From NCBI GenBank assembly GCA_022360075.1, contig JAKSDN010001058.1, forward strand, positions 1 through 9,769: a stretch of 9,769 bases of DNA, written 5' to 3'. The translations under genes and the position numbers were made by a program. The DNA comes from Kiloniellales bacterium. Lineage in GTDB: Bacteria > Pseudomonadota > Alphaproteobacteria > Kiloniellales > JAKSDN01. Below are positions 1 to 6,647 of this stretch, one piece after another (the stretch's first letter is position 1; every line of letters starts with the position of its first letter). The notes beneath the pieces were generated by a model that did no database searches, had not been told where the DNA came from, and saw only the letters and a list, made by a program, of their open reading frames with translations.

Positions 1-2167
1 AGGTCTCTTCGCCGGCCAGGTCCTTGCGCCGGCGGGAGCGCCGCCGGCCGCCGCGCTTGCCCCGGCGCCGCCGGCCCTTGGGCTGCTCTTCGTCGCCGTC
101 GCCCGCCTCTGCCGAAAGCTCCTCGTCTTGTGCCTCTTCGGGCTCGTCTGGCGCCTCTTCCCGGGTTTCGGGCCGGGTTTCGGGCCGACTCTCGGGCTCC
201 GCGGCGGCGGCTTCGCCGTCCTTCTTGCGCCGTCGCCGGCGGCGGCGGCGGCCTTCCTCGCCCTCCGCGGCCTCGGCCGACTGGCCACGGTCGCGCTCCT
301 CCTCGCCGTCCTCGTTGAAGCGCTTCAACTCGAAATCGGGCGGGATCAGGGCGTCATTCTGGTCCACCTGGATCTTGAGTGTGTAGCGCTGCTCGATCTC
401 GATCAGGCGGCTGCGCTTCTCGTTGAGCAGCTCGAGCGCCACGGCCAGTGGCACGGCGACGACGATCGTACCGCCCTGGCGGCGGACGCCTTCTTCCTCG
501 AGGACCCGCAGCACGTGCAGGGAAGAGGACTCGGTCGAGCGCACGAAGCCGCGGCCGCCGCACGTCCCGCAGGGCTCGGTCGAGCTCTCGAACAGGCTTG
601 GCCGCAGGCGTTGGCGCGACATTTCGAGCAGTCCGAAGGGGCTGATGCGGCCGAGCTGGATCCGGGCCCGGTCGTTGCGCATCGCCTCCTTCAGGCGGCG
701 CTCGACCTCGCGGTTGTGCCGCGGCTCCTCCATGTCGATGAAGTCGATCACGATCAGGCCCGCGAGGTCCCTGAGCCGAAGCTGCCGGGCGACCTCCTGG
801 GCCGCCTCGACGTTGGTCTTGAGCGCGGTCTCCTCGATGTGGCGCTCGCGCGTGGCGCGGCCCGAGTTCACGTCGATAGCGACCAGGGCCTCGGTCGGGT
901 TGATCACGATGTAGCCGCCCGACTTGAGCTCGACCGTGCTGTTATGCATGTCGTCGAGCTGGCGCTCGACCTGGTAGCGCTGCAGCAGCGGGACCTCTTC
1001 GTCCTTGTAGACCTGCACGTTGCGGGCGTGGCTCGGCATCAAGGACTTCATGAAGGCCTTGCCGATCTTGTAGCCTTCCTCGCCGGCCACCAGGACCCGC
1101 TCCATGTCGCGGCTGTAGAGGTCGCGAATGGCCCGCTTGATGAGGTTGGCTTCCTCGTAGATCAGACAGGGCGCCTCCGACTGCAGCGTGGTCTCGCGGA
1201 TCTCGTCCCAGAGCCGCAGGAGGTACTGGTAGTCGCGGCGGATCTCGGCCTTGCTGCGCTGGCTGCCGGCCGTGCGCACAATGACCGCCATGCCCTCGGG
1301 AATCGCGAGCTCCGAGATGACTTTCTTGAGGCGCCGGCGGTCGGGCACGTTGCCAATCTTGCGGCTGATCCCGCCGCCCTTGTTGGTGTTGGGCATCAGG
1401 ACGCAGTAGCGGCCGGCCAGCGAAAGGTACGTCGTCAGGGCCGCGCCCTTGGTGCCGCGTTCCTCCTTGGAGACCTGGACCAGGAGGACCTGGCGGCGCT
1501 TGATGACCTCCTGAATCTTGTAGCGGCGCGGCGACGCGGCCCGCTTGTTCGCGTCCTCGTCGATCTCGTCGCCGCCGACCGTGTCGACCCGGGTCTCGAC
1601 CTCGACTTCCTCGAGCTCGCCGCCGTTAGCGGCACCGTTCGCCCCCTTGGCCTCGGCTTCTGCCGCCGGCTCCGGCTGCGCCTCGCCATTGCCTGAGGCC
1701 TCGGCTTCTCGCGCCTCGCCGTTCGGCCGCTCCACGGCCACACCGTCCAGCTCGCCGTCGCTCTCGCTCCCGGCATCGGCGGCTTCCTCCGACGCGGCTT
1801 CCGCCGTCGCGGAGTCGGCACCGTCTTCGTCGCCGCCGTCACCGTCCTCGTCGCGCTCGGCATCGGCCGCTTGCTTCTGGCGGGCGGCCTCTTCGGCGAC
1901 CAGGGCCTGCCGGTCGGCGATGGGGATGCGGTAGTAGTCGGGGTGAATTTCGCTGAACGGCAGAAAGCCGTGTCGGTTGCCGCCGTAGTCGACGAAGGCC
2001 GCTTGGAGCGAAGGCTCGACGCGCGTGACCTTCGCCAGGTAGATGTTGCCTTTGAGCTGTCGCCGGGCGTTACTTTCGAAGTCGAATTCTTCGAGTCGGG
2101 AACCACTGACCACGACCACCCGGGTCTCTTCCGGGTGGGTGGCGTCGATCAACATTTGCTTTGCCAT
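1..2167 (-). CDS. rne: Ribonuclease E (partial, 3' end outside window)
   Basis: Single-strand-specific endoribonuclease that starts mRNA decay, processes rRNA/tRNA precursors and scaffolds the degradosome. 722 residues are visible and the frame is still open at base 1. The N-terminus begins MAKQMLIDATHPEETRVVVV, typical of alphaproteobacterial RNase E. Order: S1 domain (about 37-245) split by an acidic/Ala-rich insertion (about 92-214); 5'-sensor Arg298-Thr299; DNase I-like domain with Asp432, Asn434 and Asp475 in IDVNSGR and VIDFIDM; Zn-link Cys533-x-x-Cys536; then a disordered tail with Arg-rich patches (640-649 and about 697-715). These residues sit exactly 129 positions after E. coli R169/T170, D303/N305/D346 and C404/C407, which places the whole length gain in the S1 domain. 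The ATG at 2167 is preceded by AAGGA with 9-nt spacing. Divergent from the amidase gene. The identity is secure; the full length and C-terminal partner-binding motifs cannot be seen. Confidence 0.97.
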   Translation of the reverse strand, partial: MAKQMLIDATHPEETRVVVVSGSRLEEFDFESNARRQLKGNIYLAKVTRVEPSLQAAFVDYGGNRHGFLPFSEIHPDYYRIPIADRQALVAEEAARQKQAADAERDEDGDGGDEDGADSATAEAASEEAADAGSESDGELDGVAVERPNGEAREAEASGNGEAQPEPAAEAEAKGANGAANGGELEEVEVETRVDTVGGDEIDEDANKRAASPRRYKIQEVIKRRQVLLVQVSKEERGTKGAALTTYLSLAGRYCVLMPNTNKGGGISRKIGNVPDRRRLKKVISELAIPEGMAVIVRTAGSQRSKAEIRRDYQYLLRLWDEIRETTLQSEAPCLIYEEANLIKRAIRDLYSRDMERVLVAGEEGYKIGKAFMKSLMPSHARNVQVYKDEEVPLLQRYQVERQLDDMHNSTVELKSGGYIVINPTEALVAIDVNSGRATRERHIEETALKTNVEAAQEVARQLRLRDLAGLIVIDFIDMEEPRHNREVERRLKEAMRNDRARIQLGRISPFGLLEMSRQRLRPSLFESSTEPCGTCGGRGFVRSTESSSLHVLRVLEEEGVRRQGGTIVVAVPLAVALELLNEKRSRLIEIEQRYTLKIQVDQNDALIPPDFELKRFNEDGEEERDRGQSAEAAEGEEGRRRRRRRRKKDGEAAAAEPESRPETRPETREEAPDEPEEAQDEELSAEAGDGDEEQPKGRRRRGKRGGRRRSRRRKDLAGEET
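163..186. repeat. 12-bp perfect tandem repeat (2 copies) inside rne
   Basis: Two adjacent copies of GGGTTTCGGGCC (163-174 and 175-186). On the rne strand they encode RPET-RPET in the disordered tail between two Arg-rich patches. A 12-bp unit keeps the frame, so copy number could vary without breaking the gene. This is a short low-complexity repeat, not a mobile element. Confidence 0.75.
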
Positions 2168-2544
2168 AAAGGAGGATCCTTGGACCGCGTCCAGCGGGCG
2201 CCAGTTTCGGCGTGCTCCGCGGCGCGTTATTGCTTGTGATGGATTGCTGTCTCATGGCCATGGATGCGACTCGTTCGATGGGCTGTCCTGGAAAGCGGGA
2301 GTTGGCGATTGCTGCGGCCTCCGCCGGATCAGGACGCCGGATCGCGCCCAAGCCGAAAAACACGTGGCGGACCGGAATCCGCCTTCGGTCGAAAGACTGT
2401 CCAGCAACCGCAGGCCGAAGGACGGCGCCAGCGGCGGTTCCCCGGTGCGTCTCGAACTTCGAGCACCGTCCGGTTAGCGGTTCTGGAGCTGCCGCGCTCA
2501 GCGCTCTGGCTCTAAGGTCCTGGCCTGAAACGGCCGAACAGTCA
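2168..2544 (-). promoter_or_regulatory. Candidate long structured 5' leader of rne
   Basis: Non-coding stretch between the proposed rne promoter and the rne start, about 377 nt if the start site is near 2544. Several hairpins can be drawn on the minus strand. At 2468-2443 there is a 10-bp stem with a 3-nt bulge (CGGTG then CTCGA, loop AGT). At 2383-2366 there is a 6-bp stem (GGCGGA/TCCGCC, loop TTCCGG), followed 5 nt later by TTTTT at 2360-2356. At 2181-2169 a small stem covers the Shine-Dalgarno sequence. E. coli rne has a leader of similar length (361 nt) through which RNase E controls its own mRNA. That the same holds here is inference from length and structure. No convincing protein is encoded on either strand. 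Confidence 0.4.
2169..2181 (-). promoter_or_regulatory. rne ribosome binding site within a small hairpin
   Basis: Read on the minus strand the sequence is AAGGA-TCC-TCCTT, then T and the ATG. AAGGA is the only Shine-Dalgarno-like match in front of rne and is 9 nt from the start codon. It can pair with TCCTT immediately beside the start, giving 5 bp around a 3-nt loop. The match is visible; whether the stem forms in the mRNA is inference. Confidence 0.4.
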
Positions 2545-2550
2545 TCCGCT

Positions 2551-2579
2551 AACATAAGTGGCGCCGCCGGTTTCCACAA
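2551..2579 (-). promoter_or_regulatory. Candidate sigma-70-type promoter for rne
   Basis: On the minus strand TTGTGG (2579-2574) is followed by exactly 17 nt and TATGTT (2556-2551). The -35 matches three of six consensus bases and the -10 four of six. Transcription would start near 2544 and give a leader of about 377 nt. It is the best-spaced pair I found upstream of rne, but G+C-rich promoters are hard to call by eye. Confidence 0.35.
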
Positions 2580-2670
2580 TCGCTTTGTCGGTATGGCCCA
2601 CCCGGCCCGGGCGCGCCACGCCGGTTGGGCCGGTCGGCGGGCGGTGGCGGGGCTCACGGCCATTTTCTAC

Positions 2671-2700
2671 TTGGTCAACATGGACTTATTTAGGTATATC
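2671..2700 (+). promoter_or_regulatory. Candidate promoter for the amidase-PBP1a genes
   Basis: The most AT-rich stretch of the intergenic region (about 2660-2735) contains TTGGTC (2671-2676) and TATATC (2695-2700), 18 nt apart. A start site near 2707 would leave a leader of about 44 nt. The -10 matches four of six consensus bases; the -35 is weak. The local base composition supports a promoter here more than the hexamers do. Confidence 0.35.
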
Positions 2701-2750
2701 TCGTGTTTAGGTTTGACTATGGCTGCTAAATCTTGGCTCCAAGGTCCGAG

Positions 2751-3965
2751 ATGACACGGCTCGCCGCTTTCTGGCTCGGATTGCTCGTCGCGGCCCTTGT
2801 CGCGGCCGGGCCCGCGATTGCCGCCAAGCCCACGGCCGAGGCCGTGCGAATCGGCGTGCATCCGGACAAGACCCGATTCGTGCTCGAGCTGTCGGACAAG
2901 CCGAGCTACCGCGTCTTCATCCTGCCCGATCCGGTGCGCGTCGTCATCGACCTGCCCGAGCTGGACTGGCGTCTACCGGCGCAATCGAATCCGAGCAGCC
3001 AGGGGCTGATCAGCACGCTGCGCTACGGCCTGTTCGCGCCGGGCACCAGCCGCGTGGTCCTGGACATGACCGGTCCCGTGGGCCTCAAGTCGGTCTCGGT
3101 CCTGCCCGCCGCGAACGGTGCCGGCCACCGCCTGATCGTGGACATCGCGGCGAGCAGCCGCGTCGCCTTCGAGGCGGGCGAGGGGCGTGGGCGCTTCGTC
3201 TCCGACCCGCCGCTGCCCCAACTTCGCCAGGTCGCGCTGCCGGTCGTGCCCAAGCTGCCGAGCGCCCGAGGTCAGCCGACCATCGTGATCGATCCCGGCC
3301 ATGGCGGCGTCGATCCCGGGGCAATCGGCGTCCTGGGTACCTATGAGAAGGATCTTGCGCTCGACTACGGCCGGGAGCTCAAGAAGCAGCTCGAGGCCAC
3401 GGGGCGCTACCGCGTCGTGCTCACGCGCGACCGCGACGTCTTCCTTCGGCTGCGCGACCGCTTCGCCATCGCCCAGAAAGTGGACGGGGATCTATTCCTT
3501 TCCCTCCATGCCAATACCGTGGCCCAGGACTATGTCCGTGGCGCCTCGGTCTATACGCTTTCGGAGAAGTCGTCGGATGCCGAGGCCGCGGCCTTGGCGC
3601 GCAAGGAGAACCTTTCCGACATCATCGCGGGCGTGAATTTCTCCGATCACACGGAGGACGTGAGCAAGATCCTCATCGACCTGGCTCAGCGCGAAACGAT
3701 GAACCTCTCCAAAGACTTCGCCAATACGCTGGTCAAGGCCCTGGGACGTCGCGTCAAGCTCTTGCGCAACACCCACCGCTACGCCGGCTTCGCCGTGCTC
3801 AAGTCGCCGACCGTGCCCTCGGTCCTGGTCGAGGTCGGCTATATCTCCAACGCGACCGAGGAGCGGCTCTTGCGCTCGCCGGGCCACCGCGCGAAGGTGG
3901 GCCAAGCGATCCTAGAAGCCATCGACAGCTATTTCGATTGGCAGGAAGGCCTCCGCCGTTCATAG
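2751..3965 (+). CDS. amiC: N-acetylmuramoyl-L-alanine amidase, AmiC/AmiB type (AMIN + Amidase_3)
   Basis: Zinc-dependent periplasmic amidase that cleaves the MurNAc-L-Ala bond and removes stem peptides from peptidoglycan, notably during daughter-cell separation. 404 residues. A signal peptide (residues 1 to about 24, ending in an Ala-x-Ala motif) is followed by an AMIN domain (about 30-130, septal/peptidoglycan targeting in the family), a linker, and the Amidase_3 domain (about 175-400). Zinc ligands are visible: His184 in DPGHGG, Glu199 and His253 in SLHAN; catalytic Glu361 lies in VEVGY. The 108 residues between His253 and Glu361 include the insert that, in E. coli AmiA/B/C, holds the autoinhibitory helix released by EnvC/NlpD, so control by a LytM factor encoded elsewhere is likely (inference). 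The ATG at 2751 has AAGG 6-7 nt upstream; an in-frame TTG at 2733 would add six residues before the signal peptide and is less likely. PBP1a follows on the same strand. Confidence 0.93.
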   Translation: MTRLAAFWLGLLVAALVAAGPAIAAKPTAEAVRIGVHPDKTRFVLELSDKPSYRVFILPDPVRVVIDLPELDWRLPAQSNPSSQGLISTLRYGLFAPGTSRVVLDMTGPVGLKSVSVLPAANGAGHRLIVDIAASSRVAFEAGEGRGRFVSDPPLPQLRQVALPVVPKLPSARGQPTIVIDPGHGGVDPGAIGVLGTYEKDLALDYGRELKKQLEATGRYRVVLTRDRDVFLRLRDRFAIAQKVDGDLFLSLHANTVAQDYVRGASVYTLSEKSSDAEAAALARKENLSDIIAGVNFSDHTEDVSKILIDLAQRETMNLSKDFANTLVKALGRRVKLLRNTHRYAGFAVLKSPTVPSVLVEVGYISNATEERLLRSPGHRAKVGQAILEAIDSYFDWQEGLRRS

Positions 3966-3967
3966 CG

Positions 3968-4006
3968 AGGCCACATTCTTAGGGTTTGATTAAGCGATGT
4001 GGGCCT
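3968..4006 (+). other. Stem-loop between amidase and PBP1a genes
   Basis: The left arm AGGCCACAT (3968-3976) pairs with ATGTGGGCCT (3997-4006): nine pairs with one bulged G. Inside it CTTA (3978-3981) pairs with TAAG (3991-3994) around a 9-nt loop. The structure starts two bases after the amidase stop. No U-run follows (next bases TGACTG), so it is not a textbook intrinsic terminator. It could protect the upstream mRNA 3' end, cause partial termination, or be a cleavage point within the operon. Confidence 0.5.
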
Positions 4007-4062
4007 TGACTGAGCGTTCGGGCCGACGGGTGTCGCTTGGAGCCGCTTAGCCAAGACCGCGC

Positions 4063-6513
4063 ATGATACGACTCCTGACGATCCTTCTTGTCCTCGGCGT
4101 CATCGTCGGCCTCTCCGCCGCGGGCGGGGTCGGCTATGTCTTCTATCGCTACGGCCGGGATCTGCCGGCGCATCAGCAGCTTGCGGGCTACGAGCCGCCG
4201 ACGGTCACGCGCGTGCACGCCGGCGACGGCCGCCTGCTGGCGGAGTTCGCCAAGGAGCGGCGGGTCTTCGTGCCGATCAAGGCGATCCCGCTGCGCGTGA
4301 CCAACGCCTTCCTCTCGGCGGAGGACCAGAACTTCTACCAGCACCCCGGCGTGGACATCCCGGCCGTGCTGCGCGCGGCCGTGACCAACCTGGCGAACCT
4401 GGGCCAGAACAAGCGCCCGGTCGGCGCCTCGACGATCACCCAGCAGGTCGCGAAGAACTTCCTGCTGACCAACGAGGTGTCGATCGAGCGCAAGGTGCGC
4501 GAGGCCCTGCTCGCGTTCAGGATCGAGCAGGCGATCAGCAAGGAGCGCATCCTCGAGCTGTACCTGAACGAGATCTACCTCGGCTTTCGCTCCTACGGCG
4601 TCGCCGCGGCGGCGCTCAACTACTTCAACAAGTCGCTCGACGAGCTCACCGTCGCCGAGGCGGCTTATCTGGCGGCTCTGCCCAAGGCGCCGAACAACTA
4701 CCACCCGATCCGCAAGCCCGAAGCCGCGGTGGCGCGCCGCAACTGGGTGATCAACCGCATGCGCGAGGACGGCCATATCACAGCGGAGGAAGCCGCGCTC
4801 CAGCGCCAGCAGCCGCTCGAGGTGCGCGAGCGCGACGCGCTCGAAGTGGCGCAGGCCGACTACTTCGCCGAGGAGGTACGCCGCGAGCTGATCGAGCTCT
4901 ATGGCGAGGACGGGCTTTACGAGGGCGGCCTTTCGGTGCGCACGACGCTCGACCCCAATCTCCAGGGCATCGCCGAGCGGGCCCTGCGACAGGGGCTGAT
5001 CACCTACGACCGCCGCCACGGCTGGCGCGGCCCGGTGACCCGGATCGAGCTCGCAGGGGAGGACTGGCGGACGCCGCTCGAGGCCCTGGAGCTGCCGCCC
5101 GGCAGCGCGCCTTGGCAGCTAGCTGTCGTGCTCTCGCTCGGTGGCCGGAGCGCCGAGATCGGCCTTCAGGGCGGCGCCAAAGGCCGCATCCCGATGACCG
5201 AGTTGCGCTGGGCTCGGCCTTGGCTGAAGGAGCAGAAGGTGGGCGCCCGCCCGAAGCGGCCCCGCGACGTGCTGGCGGCCGGCGACGTCGTTCTGGTCGA
5301 GCCGGTGAGCGAGGATCCCGAAGGCAAAGCCTATCCCCAAGACAGCTACGCGCTGCGGCAGATTCCCGATGTCGAGGGCGGGCTTGTCGCCATCGACCCG
5401 CACAGCGGGCGCGTGCTGGCCATGACCGGCGGCTTCGCCTACGCCCGCAGCGAGTTCAATCGGGTCACCCAGGCGCAGCGGCAGCCGGGCTCGTCCTTCA
5501 AGCCCTTCGTCTATCTCGCGGCCCTGGACAGCGGCTTCACGCCGGCCACGATCGTCCTCGATGCGCCCTTCGTGATCGACCAGGGCGCCGGGCTCGGCAA
5601 GTGGAAGCCGGCGAACTATACCCACAAGTTCTACGGGCCGACGCCGATGCGCGTCGGCATCGAGAAGTCGCGCAACCTGATGACCGTGCGTCTGGCCCAG
5701 ACCATCGGCATGGAGAGGGTGGTCGATTACGCCCGGCGTTTCGGGCTGATCGACGACATGCCGCCGATGCTGTCGATGTCCCTCGGCGCCGCCGAGACCA
5801 CTCTGGTTCAGCTCACCACCGCCTACGCCATGCTGGTCAACGGCGGCAAGCGCATCCGTCCGACCGTGATCGATCGGGTACAAGACCGCCTCGGCGTGAC
5901 GATCTATCGGCACGATACGCGTGAGTGTCTGCCCTGCCGCCAGGATATCTGGCGGCAGCAGCCGCAGCCGGTGCTGACCGACGATCGCGAGCAAGTGGCC
6001 GATCCGCGCATCGCCTATCAGGTCGTCTCGATGCTGCACGGCGTGGTCGAGCGCGGCACCGGCGTCAAGATCAAGAAGAAGGTGGACAAGCCGCTGGCCG
6101 GCAAGACCGGCACCAGCAACGACGCCTTCGATACCTGGTTCATCGGCTTCTCGCCCGATCTGGCGGTCGGCGTCTTCGTCGGCTTCGACGAGCCGCGCAG
6201 CCTGGGCCCGAAGGAGACGGGCTCGAGCGTCGCCGCCCCGGTGTTCCGCGACTTCATGGCCGAGGCCCTTCAGGACGCGCCGGCCACGCCGTTTCGCATC
6301 CCGCCCGGCATTCGGCTGGTGCGCATCAATGCCGAGACCGGCCAGGTCGCGCGCGCCGGGGACAGCCGGATCATCCTGGAGGCCTTTCTGCCCGGCACCC
6401 TCCCGACCGGCGAGCGGCTGGTGATCGATGGCGGTGTCAGCACGGTAAGCGACAGCCCGGCCTTCGTGCCGGCGACCGGCGACGGCGCGGAGACCGGCAC
6501 CGGGATCTACTAG
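4063..6513 (+). CDS. mrcA: Penicillin-binding protein 1A (bifunctional transglycosylase/transpeptidase)
   Basis: Class A PBP that polymerises glycan strands from lipid II and cross-links their stem peptides in the periplasm, anchored in the inner membrane. 816 residues. A three-residue cytoplasmic tail and one membrane helix (about 4-28) precede the GT51 domain: catalytic Glu87 in EDQNFYQHPG, GASTITQQ around 121-128, then RKVREALLAFRIEQ and ELYLNEIYLG. A variable linker region (about 310-430) is followed by the transpeptidase domain with Ser477-x-x-Lys480 (SSFK), Ser536-Arg-Asn538 and Lys681-Thr-Gly-Thr. All key residues are intact and the length is usual. An in-frame TAG at 4048 rules out an earlier start. 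The Shine-Dalgarno sequence is poor (AAGA at 4053-4056), so translation may be modest. It lies 97 bp after the amidase and has no clear promoter of its own, so co-transcription is likely. Confidence 0.96.
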   Translation: MIRLLTILLVLGVIVGLSAAGGVGYVFYRYGRDLPAHQQLAGYEPPTVTRVHAGDGRLLAEFAKERRVFVPIKAIPLRVTNAFLSAEDQNFYQHPGVDIPAVLRAAVTNLANLGQNKRPVGASTITQQVAKNFLLTNEVSIERKVREALLAFRIEQAISKERILELYLNEIYLGFRSYGVAAAALNYFNKSLDELTVAEAAYLAALPKAPNNYHPIRKPEAAVARRNWVINRMREDGHITAEEAALQRQQPLEVRERDALEVAQADYFAEEVRRELIELYGEDGLYEGGLSVRTTLDPNLQGIAERALRQGLITYDRRHGWRGPVTRIELAGEDWRTPLEALELPPGSAPWQLAVVLSLGGRSAEIGLQGGAKGRIPMTELRWARPWLKEQKVGARPKRPRDVLAAGDVVLVEPVSEDPEGKAYPQDSYALRQIPDVEGGLVAIDPHSGRVLAMTGGFAYARSEFNRVTQAQRQPGSSFKPFVYLAALDSGFTPATIVLDAPFVIDQGAGLGKWKPANYTHKFYGPTPMRVGIEKSRNLMTVRLAQTIGMERVVDYARRFGLIDDMPPMLSMSLGAAETTLVQLTTAYAMLVNGGKRIRPTVIDRVQDRLGVTIYRHDTRECLPCRQDIWRQQPQPVLTDDREQVADPRIAYQVVSMLHGVVERGTGVKIKKKVDKPLAGKTGTSNDAFDTWFIGFSPDLAVGVFVGFDEPRSLGPKETGSSVAAPVFRDFMAEALQDAPATPFRIPPGIRLVRINAETGQVARAGDSRIILEAFLPGTLPTGERLVIDGGVSTVSDSPAFVPATGDGAETGTGIY

Positions 6514-6533
6514 CCGGCGCGCGGCCCCCAGAA

Positions 6534-6561
6534 CCGGAGGCGATTCCCTCCGGAATTCTTT
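6534..6561 (+). terminator. Candidate intrinsic terminator after PBP1a
   Basis: CCGGAGG (6534-6540) and CCTCCGG (6547-6553) form a perfect 7-bp G+C-rich stem with a 6-nt loop, starting 21 nt after the PBP1a stop. The tail AATTCTTT is only moderately T-rich. This suggests a terminator separating the cell-wall genes from prfB, possibly leaky. Confidence 0.5.
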
Positions 6562-6579
6562 GCAATTCAACGACCTGTG

Positions 6580-6614
6580 GCCTGTTCACATCGGCCCATC
6601 CGCGCTAAACAGGC
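6580..6614. repeat. 7-bp inverted repeat upstream of prfB
   Basis: GCCTGTT (6580-6586) and AACAGGC (6608-6614) are perfect inverted copies 21 nt apart, ending 33 bases before the prfB start. They could be a leader stem or a protein-binding site, but a match this short can arise by chance in a region of this size. No convincing -35/-10 pair was found beside it. Confidence 0.25.
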
Positions 6615-6637
6615 GCTAGGCAATGCGCCCCAGAATC

Positions 6638-6642
6638 AGGAG
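6638..6642 (+). promoter_or_regulatory. prfB ribosome binding site
   Basis: AGGAG lies five bases before the ATG at 6648. It supports that ATG as the true start, although its frame runs into TGA after 23 codons, and so supports the frameshift reading of the gene. Confidence 0.75.
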
Positions 6643-6647
6643 TCCCC

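Noticed and set aside
128..1696. Open frame of 522 codons on the plus strand, antisense to rne
   Set aside because: It lies fully inside rne, has no recognisable domain and reads as the complement of rne codons. Long antisense frames are expected in G+C-rich genes because stop codons are rare.
2171..2239. Small plus-strand gene starting at a TTG behind AAAGGAGG
   Set aside because: Only about 19 codons before TGA, no known peptide, and the purine-rich motif is explained as the complement of the bases around the rne ribosome site.
2253..2262. 10-bp palindrome CATGGCCATG as an operator
   Set aside because: A single perfect palindrome with no second copy nearby and no link to a promoter hexamer; chance is sufficient.
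2733..2750. TTG start for the amidase, six codons upstream of the ATG
   Set aside because: It would put charged residues ahead of a compact signal peptide; the ATG at 2751 has its own AAGG at good spacing and fits the usual signal-peptide length.
2212..2754. 180-codon plus-strand frame in the divergent intergenic region
   Set aside because: Its product resembles no family I know, its composition is erratic, it runs past the amidase start at 2751, and it would cover the proposed leader and both promoters. The minus-strand frame 2070-2663 is rejected for the same reasons.
4001..4040. Promoter for PBP1a beginning at the TTGACT near 4006
   Set aside because: No -10-like hexamer occurs 16-18 nt downstream; the bases there are G+C-rich (GGTGTC).
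5119..6570. Open frame of 483 codons on the minus strand, antisense to PBP1a
   Set aside because: The overlapping PBP1a frame has all catalytic motifs. The antisense product is His/Arg/Gly-rich with no domain. The same reasoning rejects 3979-5019 and 6616-7734 on the minus strand.
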